From positions 1 to 10,458 of the forward strand of contig CAAFMG010000066.1 in assembly GCA_900763965.1 (NCBI GenBank): 10,458 bases of DNA. The letters are read 5' to 3'. Under the pieces are notes generated by a model. That model worked only from the letters and a program-made list of their open reading frames with translations, was not told the DNA's origin and ran no database searches. Made by a program: the position numbers and the translations under genes. Shown here in pieces: positions 1 through 6,846 of this stretch. This DNA is from an uncultured Oscillospiraceae bacterium (lineage in GTDB: Bacteria; Bacillota; Clostridia; Oscillospirales; Oscillospiraceae). Position 1 is the stretch's first letter. Each line of letters opens with the position of its first letter.

Positions 1-97
1 CCGCCAGTTTCAAGGCTTCTCCCGCACGTTTGCAGAGGTGGGCGAATACTTTATCCTATCCCCGTCAATACTGGGTTCTAAATGCGTAGGAACAGGC

Positions 98-150
98 AAA
101 AAGAAAAGACGCCGGACGCAAGCGGCCACATGGCCGCCGCGTCCGGCGTC
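98..150 (-). terminator. Strong intrinsic terminator ending the secA-side operon
   Basis: Read on the minus strand, a long hairpin is followed by a T-rich tract. The outer arms, 139-150 and 108-119, are 12 bases and perfectly complementary (GACGCCGGACGC against its complement). After a small asymmetric internal loop (120-121 against 138), the inner arms GCGGCC (122-127) and GGCCGC (132-137) pair around an ACAT loop. Positions 98-107 read TTTTCTTTTT in the RNA sense. It begins about 10 bases after the stop of the small ORF at 160-279 and so closes the minus-strand transcription unit. On the plus strand the hairpin lacks a T tail, so it is directional. Confidence 0.9.
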
Positions 151-159
151 TGCTGTTAT

Positions 160-279
160 TTATTCGTTCTCGTCTGTGAAATAGAATTTCTGGCTGTCAT
201 AGTCAGAATCCGTCATACGTTTCAGCTTGGAAAGGGTCTGCTGGGCCGGCGTCCACATATCCCCGTCCATACCCGGCAT
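160..279 (-). CDS. Small hypothetical ORF or gene remnant, 39 codons
   Basis: I do not recognise this product. From the ATG at 279 it encodes 39 residues, acidic at the C-terminus (ends FYFTDENE), with a WTPAQQTLSKLKRM stretch that could form one helix. There is no signal peptide or membrane segment. The frame is open upstream only to a TAG some 14 codons before the ATG, with no alternative ATG, GTG or TTG in between. No convincing Shine-Dalgarno sequence precedes the ATG. It lies between the DUF3048 lipoprotein gene and the strong terminator 10 bases beyond its stop, so it would be co-transcribed. The protein-like composition and position favour a real small gene or the tail of a decayed gene, but the missing ribosome site argues against efficient translation. 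Confidence 0.35.
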   Translation of the reverse strand: MPGMDGDMWTPAQQTLSKLKRMTDSDYDSQKFYFTDENE

Positions 280-308
280 GGCTGCGGTGATCTTGCCTAG
301 CGCATGAA

Positions 309-366
309 CCTGCCCCGACTACGGGGAAAGAAAAAACCGCTGGCTGGGGCAGGCGCACGATTTTTT
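309..366 (-). repeat. Overlapping inverted repeats downstream of the lipoprotein gene
   Basis: The gap after the DUF3048 gene holds alternative stems. CCTGCCCC (309-316) is complementary to GGGGCAGG (346-353), with a 29-base loop. Inside this lies CCCCG (313-317) paired with CGGGG (322-326) around a 4-base loop. The two share bases 313-316, so they cannot form together. In addition, on the minus strand, A366-361 can pair with T336-331, extended by a few wobble or GC pairs, giving a weak terminator-like hairpin ending in six T. A partial terminator or processing site between the lipoprotein gene and the small ORF is possible. Function is not shown. Confidence 0.35.
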
Positions 367-378
367 ATGTTCTTGTGC

Positions 379-1473
379 TTATTCGGCGGTGTAGGTAACA
401 GAGCCGTCGGGGGAGGAGATGGCGATGTAGGTGTGTCCCACGCCGAAGGCCAGGGGCTGGCCGTCCTCGGTAAAGAAGCGGAAGGGGGACTGCTCAGAGT
501 CGCAGGTCCAGGTGATGGGGATGATCTTGCCGCCGCAGGCGTAGTAGCCGGTACCGCCCTGGATGAAATCGGCAACATGATAGCCGTGGTGCATGGTGGT
601 CATGGGCACATACATGGCAACCACATTCCGGAAGGTCTCCGGCTCGCCGGTGATCTGGTCGGTCATCATCTTGTCATACTGCCAGTAGACATAATTCCCG
701 GTTTCCGGGTCGTACTTCATCACGGTATCCTTTTTGGTGCCGGTGTACTTCATCCGCAGGGTGACGGTGGCGGCATCCTCACCACCGGCGGGGGTGCCGT
801 CCTCGGTGAAGATCAGGCCGTAGTCCGTCTCCGGCAGGCCGGTGACCTGCACGCCCTGGGACTGGGCGTATGCCACCACCCCGGAGCCGATGGCAAACAG
901 GTTGTGCTCGCCGTATTTGTACTCCTTGTCCCGATAGGCGGTTCCGGCCTTCAGGGGATCATCCTGGCGCATGAGAGAGTCCACATTGTAGTGGGTGATG
1001 CCATGCTCGTCGGCATTGCGCAGAGCCGTTCCGGTGCCGCCAGCGTGGATCAGAACGGCATTGTAGTGTTCGCAAATATCATTGAACATGGGCCGGGTGG
1101 AGCGGATGGAGCCGATGGCATCCACCTGGCTAATGTCGGAGAACAGAGCCAGGCACCGCACCACGCTGCCGTTGACGAACATTTCCATAAGGATATCCGC
1201 CTTACCGGCGTTGACATGGGGCAGAGCCTCCCGGATGTTGCTGATGGTGGTGGCAAAAATCCGGTTGGTAAAGGGGGTGTCGGACTGCTCCCCGTTCAGG
1301 GGATTGGTGTAGACAGGTGGCGGCTCGGTGGTAGCTTCGGTGGTGGCTTCGGTAGTAGCCTCCGTAGTGGCTTCTGTGGCAGCTTCGGTCTGGGTCGGCT
1401 GAGGAGCGGCAGCATTGCCGCAGCCGCACAGAAGCAGCGCCAGTGCCAGCGCAAGGGCTGTAAATCGCTTCAT
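379..1473 (-). CDS. DUF3048 (YerB-like) lipoprotein
   Basis: A 364-residue exported lipoprotein of the DUF3048 family, of which Bacillus YerB is a member; biochemical role unknown. Residues 1-17 are a short signal peptide (MKRF then alternating Ala/Leu) ending in LCGC, so C18 should be lipidated and the protein anchored on the outer face of the membrane. Residues 33-50 are a Thr-Glu-Ala-Thr tandem linker, followed by Pro. The N-terminal DUF3048 domain covers about 55-190 and has the family-type segments ALFSDISQVDAIGSIRSTRP (109-128) and HAGGTGTALRN (143-153). The C-terminal domain covers about 220-360 and includes YVYWQYDKMMTDQITGE. The ATG at 1473 was chosen because GAGGAGG sits 7 bases upstream; the open frame extends further but only antisense-like through the neighbouring gene end. 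It starts 19 bases after the binding-protein stop, so it is co-transcribed. Confidence 0.9.
   Translation of the reverse strand: MKRFTALALALALLLCGCGNAAAPQPTQTEAATEATTEATTEATTEATTEPPPVYTNPLNGEQSDTPFTNRIFATTISNIREALPHVNAGKADILMEMFVNGSVVRCLALFSDISQVDAIGSIRSTRPMFNDICEHYNAVLIHAGGTGTALRNADEHGITHYNVDSLMRQDDPLKAGTAYRDKEYKYGEHNLFAIGSGVVAYAQSQGVQVTGLPETDYGLIFTEDGTPAGGEDAATVTLRMKYTGTKKDTVMKYDPETGNYVYWQYDKMMTDQITGEPETFRNVVAMYVPMTTMHHGYHVADFIQGGTGYYACGGKIIPITWTCDSEQSPFRFFTEDGQPLAFGVGHTYIAISSPDGSVTYTAE
1324..1377 (-). repeat. 12-bp coding tandem repeat (TEAT linker)
   Basis: Inside the DUF3048 lipoprotein gene, codons 33-48 encode four tandem Thr-Glu-Ala-Thr units followed by a partial TE. At DNA level this is a degenerate 12-base repeat. 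It forms the tether between the lipidated cysteine and the folded domain. Such repeats can change copy number by slippage in whole 12-base units without breaking the frame. Confidence 0.85.
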
Positions 1474-1492
1474 GGAAATACCTCCTCTGTTT

Positions 1493-3073
1493 TTAATCGT
1501 ATACGGTGTCGATCTGAATGCCCAGCAGTGTCTTGCCCATGGAGTAGTGGAACACATTGTCCCGGACGGGATCCAGATTTTCAAACAGGCCCCGCTCGGC
1601 GTAGACCGAGTGATAGCCAAACAGAACAGGGATTACCCGGCCGTCATCGGCCAGCAGCTTCAGAAAATCATAGGTGGTGCCGCTGTTTTCCAGCCGATCC
1701 TTGCACATTTTCAGCAGGCTGTCTGTGGGCAGACCGCCGGAACTCAGCTCGCCCCAGCCCCGGAAGAACTCGGAAAGATCCATGTTGGGGGGCAGACGGG
1801 TCTGGCCTAAGTAGATATCCCAGTTGTTGGCCCGGAGAACGGCCTTGTAGTTTTCGCCGCTGCACTCCAAAGTGGTGGTGGGCAGTCCGTATTCCGTCAG
1901 GCATTTGGCAATATACCGGGCGGCACGGAGCCGTGCCGAGTCGCTGCTGTTGACCAGGAGCACCATTTTCTTGTTGGGGTTTTCGGCATCCTTGGGGATG
2001 TTCCAGTTGCTCATGGCGTCGATGAATTTCAGGGGATCAAAGGCATAGTTGGCTGCCAGAGTCTTGTTGTACTGGGGATGGCTGGGGGAGATGGCCAGGG
2101 TAGCCGGCTGGGCCATGTCGTTGTAGTATTGCTGGGAGATGGTGTCCCGGTCGATGGCGTAGGTCAGCTTGGTGCGCAGAACGCCGTCATCAAAGTATTT
2201 ACTCCAGGTGACGTTGCAGCCCACATACAGAAATACGCCGCTGTCCACATTCCACAGCTCGTAGTCACAGCGGAATTCGGCAAAGGAATCGGCCATAGGG
2301 TTGGCCATAACCAGGCTCACATCGCTGAACTCAAATTCGTCCCGGATCTGAGCAGGCTCCTGGGCGGGGATCACCTGGATGGTGTTGACCCGGACAGGCA
2401 CATCCACCCCGGCCCACCAGTTGGGGACCTTATTCATGGTGGCGGTGGTGCCGGTGGCGTGGAAGGTGTAGGGGCCGGAGCCAAGGGGGTTGTCGGCCTC
2501 CACTTCGGATGCCTTGACGATGGGAACATCCAGCAGCATACAGAAGTTTTCAAAGGGGGTGTTGAGCATGAAGGTCACACCCTCACCGTCGCCGGACAGT
2601 CTGACCTCGCTCAGGTGGTAGCGGAACCGGTTTTTGTAGTAGTCATTCTTCATGGCATACTGATAGCTGGCTACCACATCCTCGGCTGTCACCGGGGATC
2701 CGTCGGAAAAGACGGCGTTTGGCTCCAGGTAGCAGGTGTAGATCATGTTGGAGGGGGCCACCTGGAAGGAGGAGCAGAGGATGGGCTCCGCTTCATAATT
2801 GCTGTTGACGGTGAACAGGCTCTGATAGATCAGGGAAAACAGCACACGGTTGTTCTGGCTGTAGCCGATCAGGGGATTCATGGACATTTCCGGGTTGTAG
2901 ACCAGGGTCACCGGGTCGTATTCCTCCTCCTGGATCAGGTCTTCCGGATCCTGTCCCTCCAGCAAAATGGCATCGCCGGTGGGGACATAGGCTTCATCCG
3001 CCTTTTTGCCACAGCCGGACAGGCAGGATGCAGCCAGGCACAGGCACAGCATCAGGGCAGACAAACGCTTCAT
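1493..3073 (-). CDS. ABC transporter substrate-binding lipoprotein, family 5 (oligopeptide/dipeptide type)
   Basis: A 526-residue extracytoplasmic solute-binding protein of the OppA/DppA type (SBP_bac_5). Residues 1-20 form a lipoprotein signal peptide with lipobox LSGC, C21 being the anchor. The mature N-terminus has an acidic linker (about 39-53, rich in Glu/Asp). Typical family segments follow: NPLIGYSQNNRVLFSLIYQS (66-85), then AVFSDGSPVTAEDVVASYQY (120-139), and NPLGSGPYTFH (195-205) at the domain junction. DVPVRVNTIQVI (224-235), TKLTYAIDRDTI (301-312) and a C-terminal lobe to 526 also fit. The natural ligand cannot be read from sequence; peptides are the family default. ATG 3073 overlaps the pgeF stop as ATGA and has a G-rich ribosome site about 6 bases upstream. 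No permease or ATPase gene is present in the window, so it may serve a transporter encoded elsewhere. Confidence 0.9.
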   Translation of the reverse strand: MKRLSALMLCLCLAASCLSGCGKKADEAYVPTGDAILLEGQDPEDLIQEEEYDPVTLVYNPEMSMNPLIGYSQNNRVLFSLIYQSLFTVNSNYEAEPILCSSFQVAPSNMIYTCYLEPNAVFSDGSPVTAEDVVASYQYAMKNDYYKNRFRYHLSEVRLSGDGEGVTFMLNTPFENFCMLLDVPIVKASEVEADNPLGSGPYTFHATGTTATMNKVPNWWAGVDVPVRVNTIQVIPAQEPAQIRDEFEFSDVSLVMANPMADSFAEFRCDYELWNVDSGVFLYVGCNVTWSKYFDDGVLRTKLTYAIDRDTISQQYYNDMAQPATLAISPSHPQYNKTLAANYAFDPLKFIDAMSNWNIPKDAENPNKKMVLLVNSSDSARLRAARYIAKCLTEYGLPTTTLECSGENYKAVLRANNWDIYLGQTRLPPNMDLSEFFRGWGELSSGGLPTDSLLKMCKDRLENSGTTYDFLKLLADDGRVIPVLFGYHSVYAERGLFENLDPVRDNVFHYSMGKTLLGIQIDTVYD

Positions 3074-3870
3074 TTGCAGCCCCCCTTGCATACGATGACA
3101 GCACCCTGGGCACCCCGGTCTCCCTTGGTGAACCGGTGGGACCAGAAGCGGTCGGGCTGGCACATGGTGCACTCAGTACTGATGTCAATGTGGCGGACAC
3201 CGGCCCGGCGCAGAACCAGGGCGTTGATCTGCTTGACATCCAGGAAGTATTTTTCTCCCTTCTGGCGGATAAAGGCGTTGATTTCCTCGCCGAAGGCGCC
3301 GATCATGGCGGCGGGCACATCGGCATCGGTCTCAAAGTGGCACATACCCAGGTTGGGGCCGATGGCGGCGTGGATATCCTCCGGACGGCAGCCGAAGGAC
3401 TGAACCATGGTCTCCACCACCCGGGCGGCAATGCCCTTGGCAGTGCCCCGCCAGCCTGCGTGGGCAGCGCCCACTGCGCCGGTGACAGGGTCGTGGAACA
3501 GCAGGGGGGTGCAGTCGGCGGTGAAGATCAGCAGGGCAAGGCCAGGGGTGTTGGTCACCAGACCGTCACACTGGGGATAGTCCCGGTGGCACAGTCCCCG
3601 GCAGTCCCGTTCCGTCACCACCCGGACGATGTCCGAGTGGATCTGATAGGTCATAACATATTTCTTGGGATCAAAATCCAGGGCATCTGCCAGGATACAC
3701 AGGTTTTTCTCCACATTTTTCATGGTATCCCCCCGGCCGAAGGCCAGGTTCAGGCTGGCCTGGGACCCCTGGCTCACACCGCCCAGACGGGTGGTAAAGC
3801 CATGGGGGACGCAGATGCCCTCGGCGGTGAGATATTCCAGCTGACCGCATTTGTTGGTAATTACAGACAT
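3070..3870 (-). CDS. pgeF: PgeF, YfiH/YlmD-family laccase-domain protein
   Basis: A 266-residue cytoplasmic protein of the YfiH/YlmD (formerly multicopper polyphenol oxidase, LACC1/FAMIN) family. E. coli YfiH removes mis-incorporated L-Ser muropeptide precursors (peptidoglycan editing), and relatives act on purine nucleosides. The family signature is complete: MTYQIHSD (73-80) with H78, TADCTPLLFHDP (117-128) with C120, and AAHAGWRGTAKGIA (135-148) with H137. These three residues form the metal site. The GPNLGMCHFE (171-180) and DVKQINALVL (211-220) segments also fit, as does the C-terminal FWSHRFTKGDRGAQGAVI. Length is normal for the family. The ATG at 3870 has AAGGAGA five bases upstream. 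It is 56 bases downstream of secA with no visible terminator, and its TGA overlaps the next ATG, so translation of the binding protein is probably coupled to it. Confidence 0.94.
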   Translation of the reverse strand: MSVITNKCGQLEYLTAEGICVPHGFTTRLGGVSQGSQASLNLAFGRGDTMKNVEKNLCILADALDFDPKKYVMTYQIHSDIVRVVTERDCRGLCHRDYPQCDGLVTNTPGLALLIFTADCTPLLFHDPVTGAVGAAHAGWRGTAKGIAARVVETMVQSFGCRPEDIHAAIGPNLGMCHFETDADVPAAMIGAFGEEINAFIRQKGEKYFLDVKQINALVLRRAGVRHIDISTECTMCQPDRFWSHRFTKGDRGAQGAVIVCKGGCK

Positions 3871-3893
3871 AGCTTCTCCTTTACTTGGAGGAT

Positions 3894-3919
3894 GGGGTAT
3901 TGGGGAAACGGGGATTGGG
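3894..3919 (+). other. G-quadruplex-type motif in the secA-pgeF gap
   Basis: On the plus strand, runs of four, four, four and three G occur at 3894-3897, 3902-3905, 3910-3913 and 3917-3919, with loops TATT, AAAC and ATT; further GG pairs flank it. Start-to-start spacing is 8, 8 and 7 bases. This fits the standard four-run G-quadruplex pattern. The plus strand is the template for the minus-strand operon, so the RNA is C-rich and almost free of G here. It could slow RNA polymerase between secA and the downstream genes, or it could simply be a low-complexity spacer. Confidence 0.6.
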
Positions 3920-3926
3920 AGGTTCC

Positions 3927-6683
3927 TCAGCTACCCATTTTATCCTTTTGCATACAGCACTTCTTGTATTTCTTGCCGCTGCCGCAGGGACAGGGATCAT
4001 TGGGGCCTACCTTCTTTCCGGCGGTGCGGACGGGCTGCTGCTTGACCTGGGAGTGGCCGTCGGCGGAAGCGCCGGTCTCCTTGGCCACCTTCTCCCGCTT
4101 GACCTCCTGGTTGGTGCGCAGCTGCACCAGGAACATCCGGCGGATGGTCTCCTCCCGGATGGCCTGGATCATGGCCTCGAACATGGCGAAGCCCTCTTCC
4201 TTGTAGGCAATGACGGGATCGTGCTGGCCGTAGGAGCGCAGGTGGATGCCCTGCTTCAGATCGTCCATGGCATCAATGTTGTCCATCCAGTATTCGTCCA
4301 CCACCCGGAGCATGACCACACGCTCCAGCTCCCGCATGGTGGCCTCGCCGTAGTAGGCTTCCTTGGCCTCGTAGGTCTTGACGCAGATATCATACAGGGT
4401 GTCGGTGAGGGCATCGGCCTTCATGCCCTCCAGCAGGCTGCGGCGGGCAGCCAGGGTGCCCTTGGCAAAGTAGATGCCCTCCATCATGGCAGACAGCTCT
4501 GCCAGACCTTCCTCGGTGGCGGTGCCGCCGCTGCCGGCCAGGGCAGTGGTGACGTTGCTCTCCACCAGAGCGTGGAGCATACTCATCATGTTCTCCCGCA
4601 GATCGTCGCCGTCCAGAACCTTCTGGCGCTGGGCGTAGATGATCTCACGCTGGGTGTTCATGACGTTATCGTATTCCAGAACATTCTTTCTGGCCCGGAA
4701 GTTCCGGGATTCCACGTTCTTCTGGGCATTTTCCACGGCGTTGGAAAGGATCTTGGCATCAATGGGGGTGTCCTCGTCCAGACCCAGGGTGTCCATCAGA
4801 CCCATGACCTTATCCGTGGCGAACAGACGCATCAGGTCATCCTCCAGGCTCAGGTAGAACCGGCTCTCACCGGGATCGCCCTGACGGCCGGAACGGCCCC
4901 GGAGCTGGTTGTCGATCCGGCGGGACTCATGGCGCTCGGTGCCGATGATGTACAGACCACCGGCGGCACGGACCTTTTCTGCCTCGTCGGCGATTTCCGC
5001 CTTGTGCTGCTTCAGAAGTTCTTCGTATTTTGCCCGGACAGCCAGGATCTCCGGATCGCTGGTCTCGGCGTAGGAGTCGCACTCGGCCAGCAGTTCTTCC
5101 GGCAGCTCGGTTTTCCGCAGGTCGGACTTTGCCAGAAATTCGGCGTTGCCGCCCAGCATGATATCGGTACCACGACCCGCCATGTTGGTGGCGATGGTGA
5201 CGGCACCGTACTTACCGGCCTGGGCAACGATCTGGGCTTCCAGCTCGTGGAACTTGGCGTTGAGCACATTGTGGGGGATGCCCTCCCGCTTCAGCATTTT
5301 GCTCAGCAGCTCGCTGCGCTCAATGGAAATGGTGCCCACCAGAACAGGCTGACCCTTTTCATGGCACTGCTTCACCTGCTGGATGATGGCGCGGAACTTA
5401 CCGGCCTCGGTCTTGTACACCACATCGGGCTGGTCGATTCGGGCCACGGGACGGTTGGTGGGGATCTCCACCACGTCCAGGTTGTAGATGGTGTTGAATT
5501 CCTCTTCCTCTGTCAGAGCGGTACCGGTCATACCGGACAGCTTGTGGTACAGACGGAAGAAGTTCTGGAAGGTGATGGTGGCCAGGGTCTTGCTCTCTCC
5601 GGCAACGGCGACCCCTTCCTTGGCCTCGATGGCCTGGTGCAGACCCTCGTTGTACCGGCGGCCGTACATCAGACGGCCGGTAAACTCGTCCACGATGATG
5701 ACCTCGCCGTCCTTCACCACATAGTCGATGTCCTTTTTCATCAGACCCCGGGCCTTCATGGCCTGGTTCAGGTGGTGGCTGAGGGTGGTGTTTTCACTGT
5801 CGGCCAGGTTCTCCACGCCGAAGTATTTTTCGGCCTTGGCAATGCCCTTGGCAGTCAGGGAGACGGTGCGGGCCTTTTCATCCACAAAGTAGTCGCAGTC
5901 GTAGTCGTCCTGGACTTCCTTGGCCTCGGTCTTGGCAAAGACCTGCTTTTTCAGGGTGGAAACAAAGTAGTCTGCCATCTGGTAGAGCTTGGAGGAATCC
6001 TCGCCCTTGCCGGAAATGATCAGAGGGGTACGGGCTTCATCAATGAGGATGGAGTCCACCTCGTCCACGATGACGAAGTTGTGGCCCCGCTGCACCAGCT
6101 CCTGCTTGTAAATGGCCATGTTGTCCCGCAGGTAGTCAAAGCCCAGCTCGTTGTTGGTGCAGTAGGTGACATCGGCGGCGTAGGCATCCCGGCGCTCACT
6201 ACTCTGCATACCGGGGATCACCAGACCCACGCTCAGGCCCATGTAGCGGTAGACCTTGCCCATCCACTCGGAGTCACGCTTGGCCAGGTATTCGTTGACG
6301 GTGACCACATGGACACCCTTTCCGGTCAGGGCGTTGAGGTAGCAGGGCAGAATGGCCACCAGGGTCTTGCCTTCACCGGTGCGCATCTCAGCGATCCGGC
6401 CCTGGTGCAGAATGATGCCGCCCATGAGCTGCACCGGGTAGGGGCGCATACCCAGCACCCGGTCGGCGGCCTCCCGGATGGCGGCGAAGGCCTCAGGCAG
6501 AATGTCATCCAGGGTTTCCCCGGCTTCCAGACGATCCTTGAAGATCTGGGTCTTGCCCTTTAAGGCATCCTCAGACAGTTCCTTGTATTCCTGCTCCAGG
6601 GACAGGATCTTATCCACAATGGGCTGGATCTTTTTGATTTCCCGCTGCGAGCGGGTACCGAACAGTTTGTCGAAAAGTCCCAT
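3927..6683 (-). CDS. secA: SecA, preprotein translocase ATPase
   Basis: The 918-residue motor that drives preproteins through SecYEG using ATP; cytosolic and membrane-bound. It shows MRTGEGKTLVA (Walker A, 100-110), VDEVDSILIDEARTPLIISG (Walker B region, 206-225), and KLSGMTGTALTEEEEFN (381-397). ATNMAGRGTDIMLGG (498-512) and TERHESRRIDNQLRGRSGRQ (582-601) are the second nucleotide-binding domain. The scaffold and helical wing regions follow, and the tail has the SEC-C zinc motif CPCGSGKKYKKCC with C898, C900, C909 and C910, which binds SecB or ribosomes in relatives. About 60 residues (roughly 513-574) are inserted in the second nucleotide-binding domain relative to the short Bacillus form, as in mycobacterial-type SecA. 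The start is ATG 6683, preceded by AAAGGAG; an in-frame ATG at 6716 has no ribosome site. Longer than Bacillus SecA (841) because of the insert. Confidence 0.98.
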   Translation of the reverse strand: MGLFDKLFGTRSQREIKKIQPIVDKILSLEQEYKELSEDALKGKTQIFKDRLEAGETLDDILPEAFAAIREAADRVLGMRPYPVQLMGGIILHQGRIAEMRTGEGKTLVAILPCYLNALTGKGVHVVTVNEYLAKRDSEWMGKVYRYMGLSVGLVIPGMQSSERRDAYAADVTYCTNNELGFDYLRDNMAIYKQELVQRGHNFVIVDEVDSILIDEARTPLIISGKGEDSSKLYQMADYFVSTLKKQVFAKTEAKEVQDDYDCDYFVDEKARTVSLTAKGIAKAEKYFGVENLADSENTTLSHHLNQAMKARGLMKKDIDYVVKDGEVIIVDEFTGRLMYGRRYNEGLHQAIEAKEGVAVAGESKTLATITFQNFFRLYHKLSGMTGTALTEEEEFNTIYNLDVVEIPTNRPVARIDQPDVVYKTEAGKFRAIIQQVKQCHEKGQPVLVGTISIERSELLSKMLKREGIPHNVLNAKFHELEAQIVAQAGKYGAVTIATNMAGRGTDIMLGGNAEFLAKSDLRKTELPEELLAECDSYAETSDPEILAVRAKYEELLKQHKAEIADEAEKVRAAGGLYIIGTERHESRRIDNQLRGRSGRQGDPGESRFYLSLEDDLMRLFATDKVMGLMDTLGLDEDTPIDAKILSNAVENAQKNVESRNFRARKNVLEYDNVMNTQREIIYAQRQKVLDGDDLRENMMSMLHALVESNVTTALAGSGGTATEEGLAELSAMMEGIYFAKGTLAARRSLLEGMKADALTDTLYDICVKTYEAKEAYYGEATMRELERVVMLRVVDEYWMDNIDAMDDLKQGIHLRSYGQHDPVIAYKEEGFAMFEAMIQAIREETIRRMFLVQLRTNQEVKREKVAKETGASADGHSQVKQQPVRTAGKKVGPNDPCPCGSGKKYKKCCMQKDKMGS

Positions 6684-6734
6684 GATTTGCTCCTTTAATA
6701 AATTACAGATGGCCATAAAAAACCAGTTTAAGGC

Positions 6735-6743
6735 ATTATAGCA
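6735..6743 (-). promoter_or_regulatory. Extended -10 promoter of the secA operon
   Basis: On the minus strand TATAAT lies at 6740-6735, preceded by TGC (6743-6741), which is a perfect extended -10 element. The region 17 bases further upstream (6763-6758) is a poor -35, consistent with an extended -10 promoter that does not need one. It stands 51 bases upstream of the secA start, giving a leader of roughly 45 bases. Confidence 0.75.
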
Positions 6744-6796
6744 CATCTGTAAAGAAAAATATATACCTTTTTGTGAACAGGCCGGAAAGAAACCCC

Positions 6797-6836
6797 AAAA
6801 AAGGGAAGAATCGGAGGGCAGCATCCAGCCGCCCTC
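6797..6836 (-). terminator. Probable intrinsic terminator of alaX
   Basis: Minus-strand hairpin 6836-6814: GAGGGCGGC pairs with GCTGCCCTC (nine pairs including one G-U) around a TGGAT loop. A T run follows at 6802-6797 but is separated from the stem by about 11 bases, so termination may be partial. It lies 10 bases after the alaX stop and upstream of the secA promoter, so it would separate the two units. Confidence 0.5.
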
Positions 6837-6846
6837 TCACCATTTC

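Noticed and set aside
1..97. Partial open frames at the left edge, for example a plus frame ending QYWVLNA at 89
   Set aside because: Too short, no start visible, and frames on both strands are equally open; no family recognised, and no RNA structure is evident.
304..1953. 549-codon plus-strand open frame over the lipoprotein gene and the end of the binding-protein gene
   Set aside because: Antisense shadow crossing a real gene boundary, with no ribosome site and Gly/Ser-rich repeats that are the complement of the TEAT repeat.
2078..4206. Two long overlapping plus-strand open frames over the binding-protein and pgeF genes
   Set aside because: Antisense shadows; both opposite genes have full signatures, signal peptide or metal-site motifs.
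3885..6563. 892-codon open frame on the plus strand opposite secA
   Set aside because: Antisense shadow. The minus-strand SecA is unmistakable with complete motifs, and the plus-strand translation is a low-complexity run of Gly, His, Val and Leu with no domain.
6684..6716. Upstream in-frame ATG extending SecA by 11 residues, or a leader peptide
   Set aside because: No ribosome site before it, and the ATG at 6683 has AAAGGAG and gives the conserved MGLFDKLFG start.
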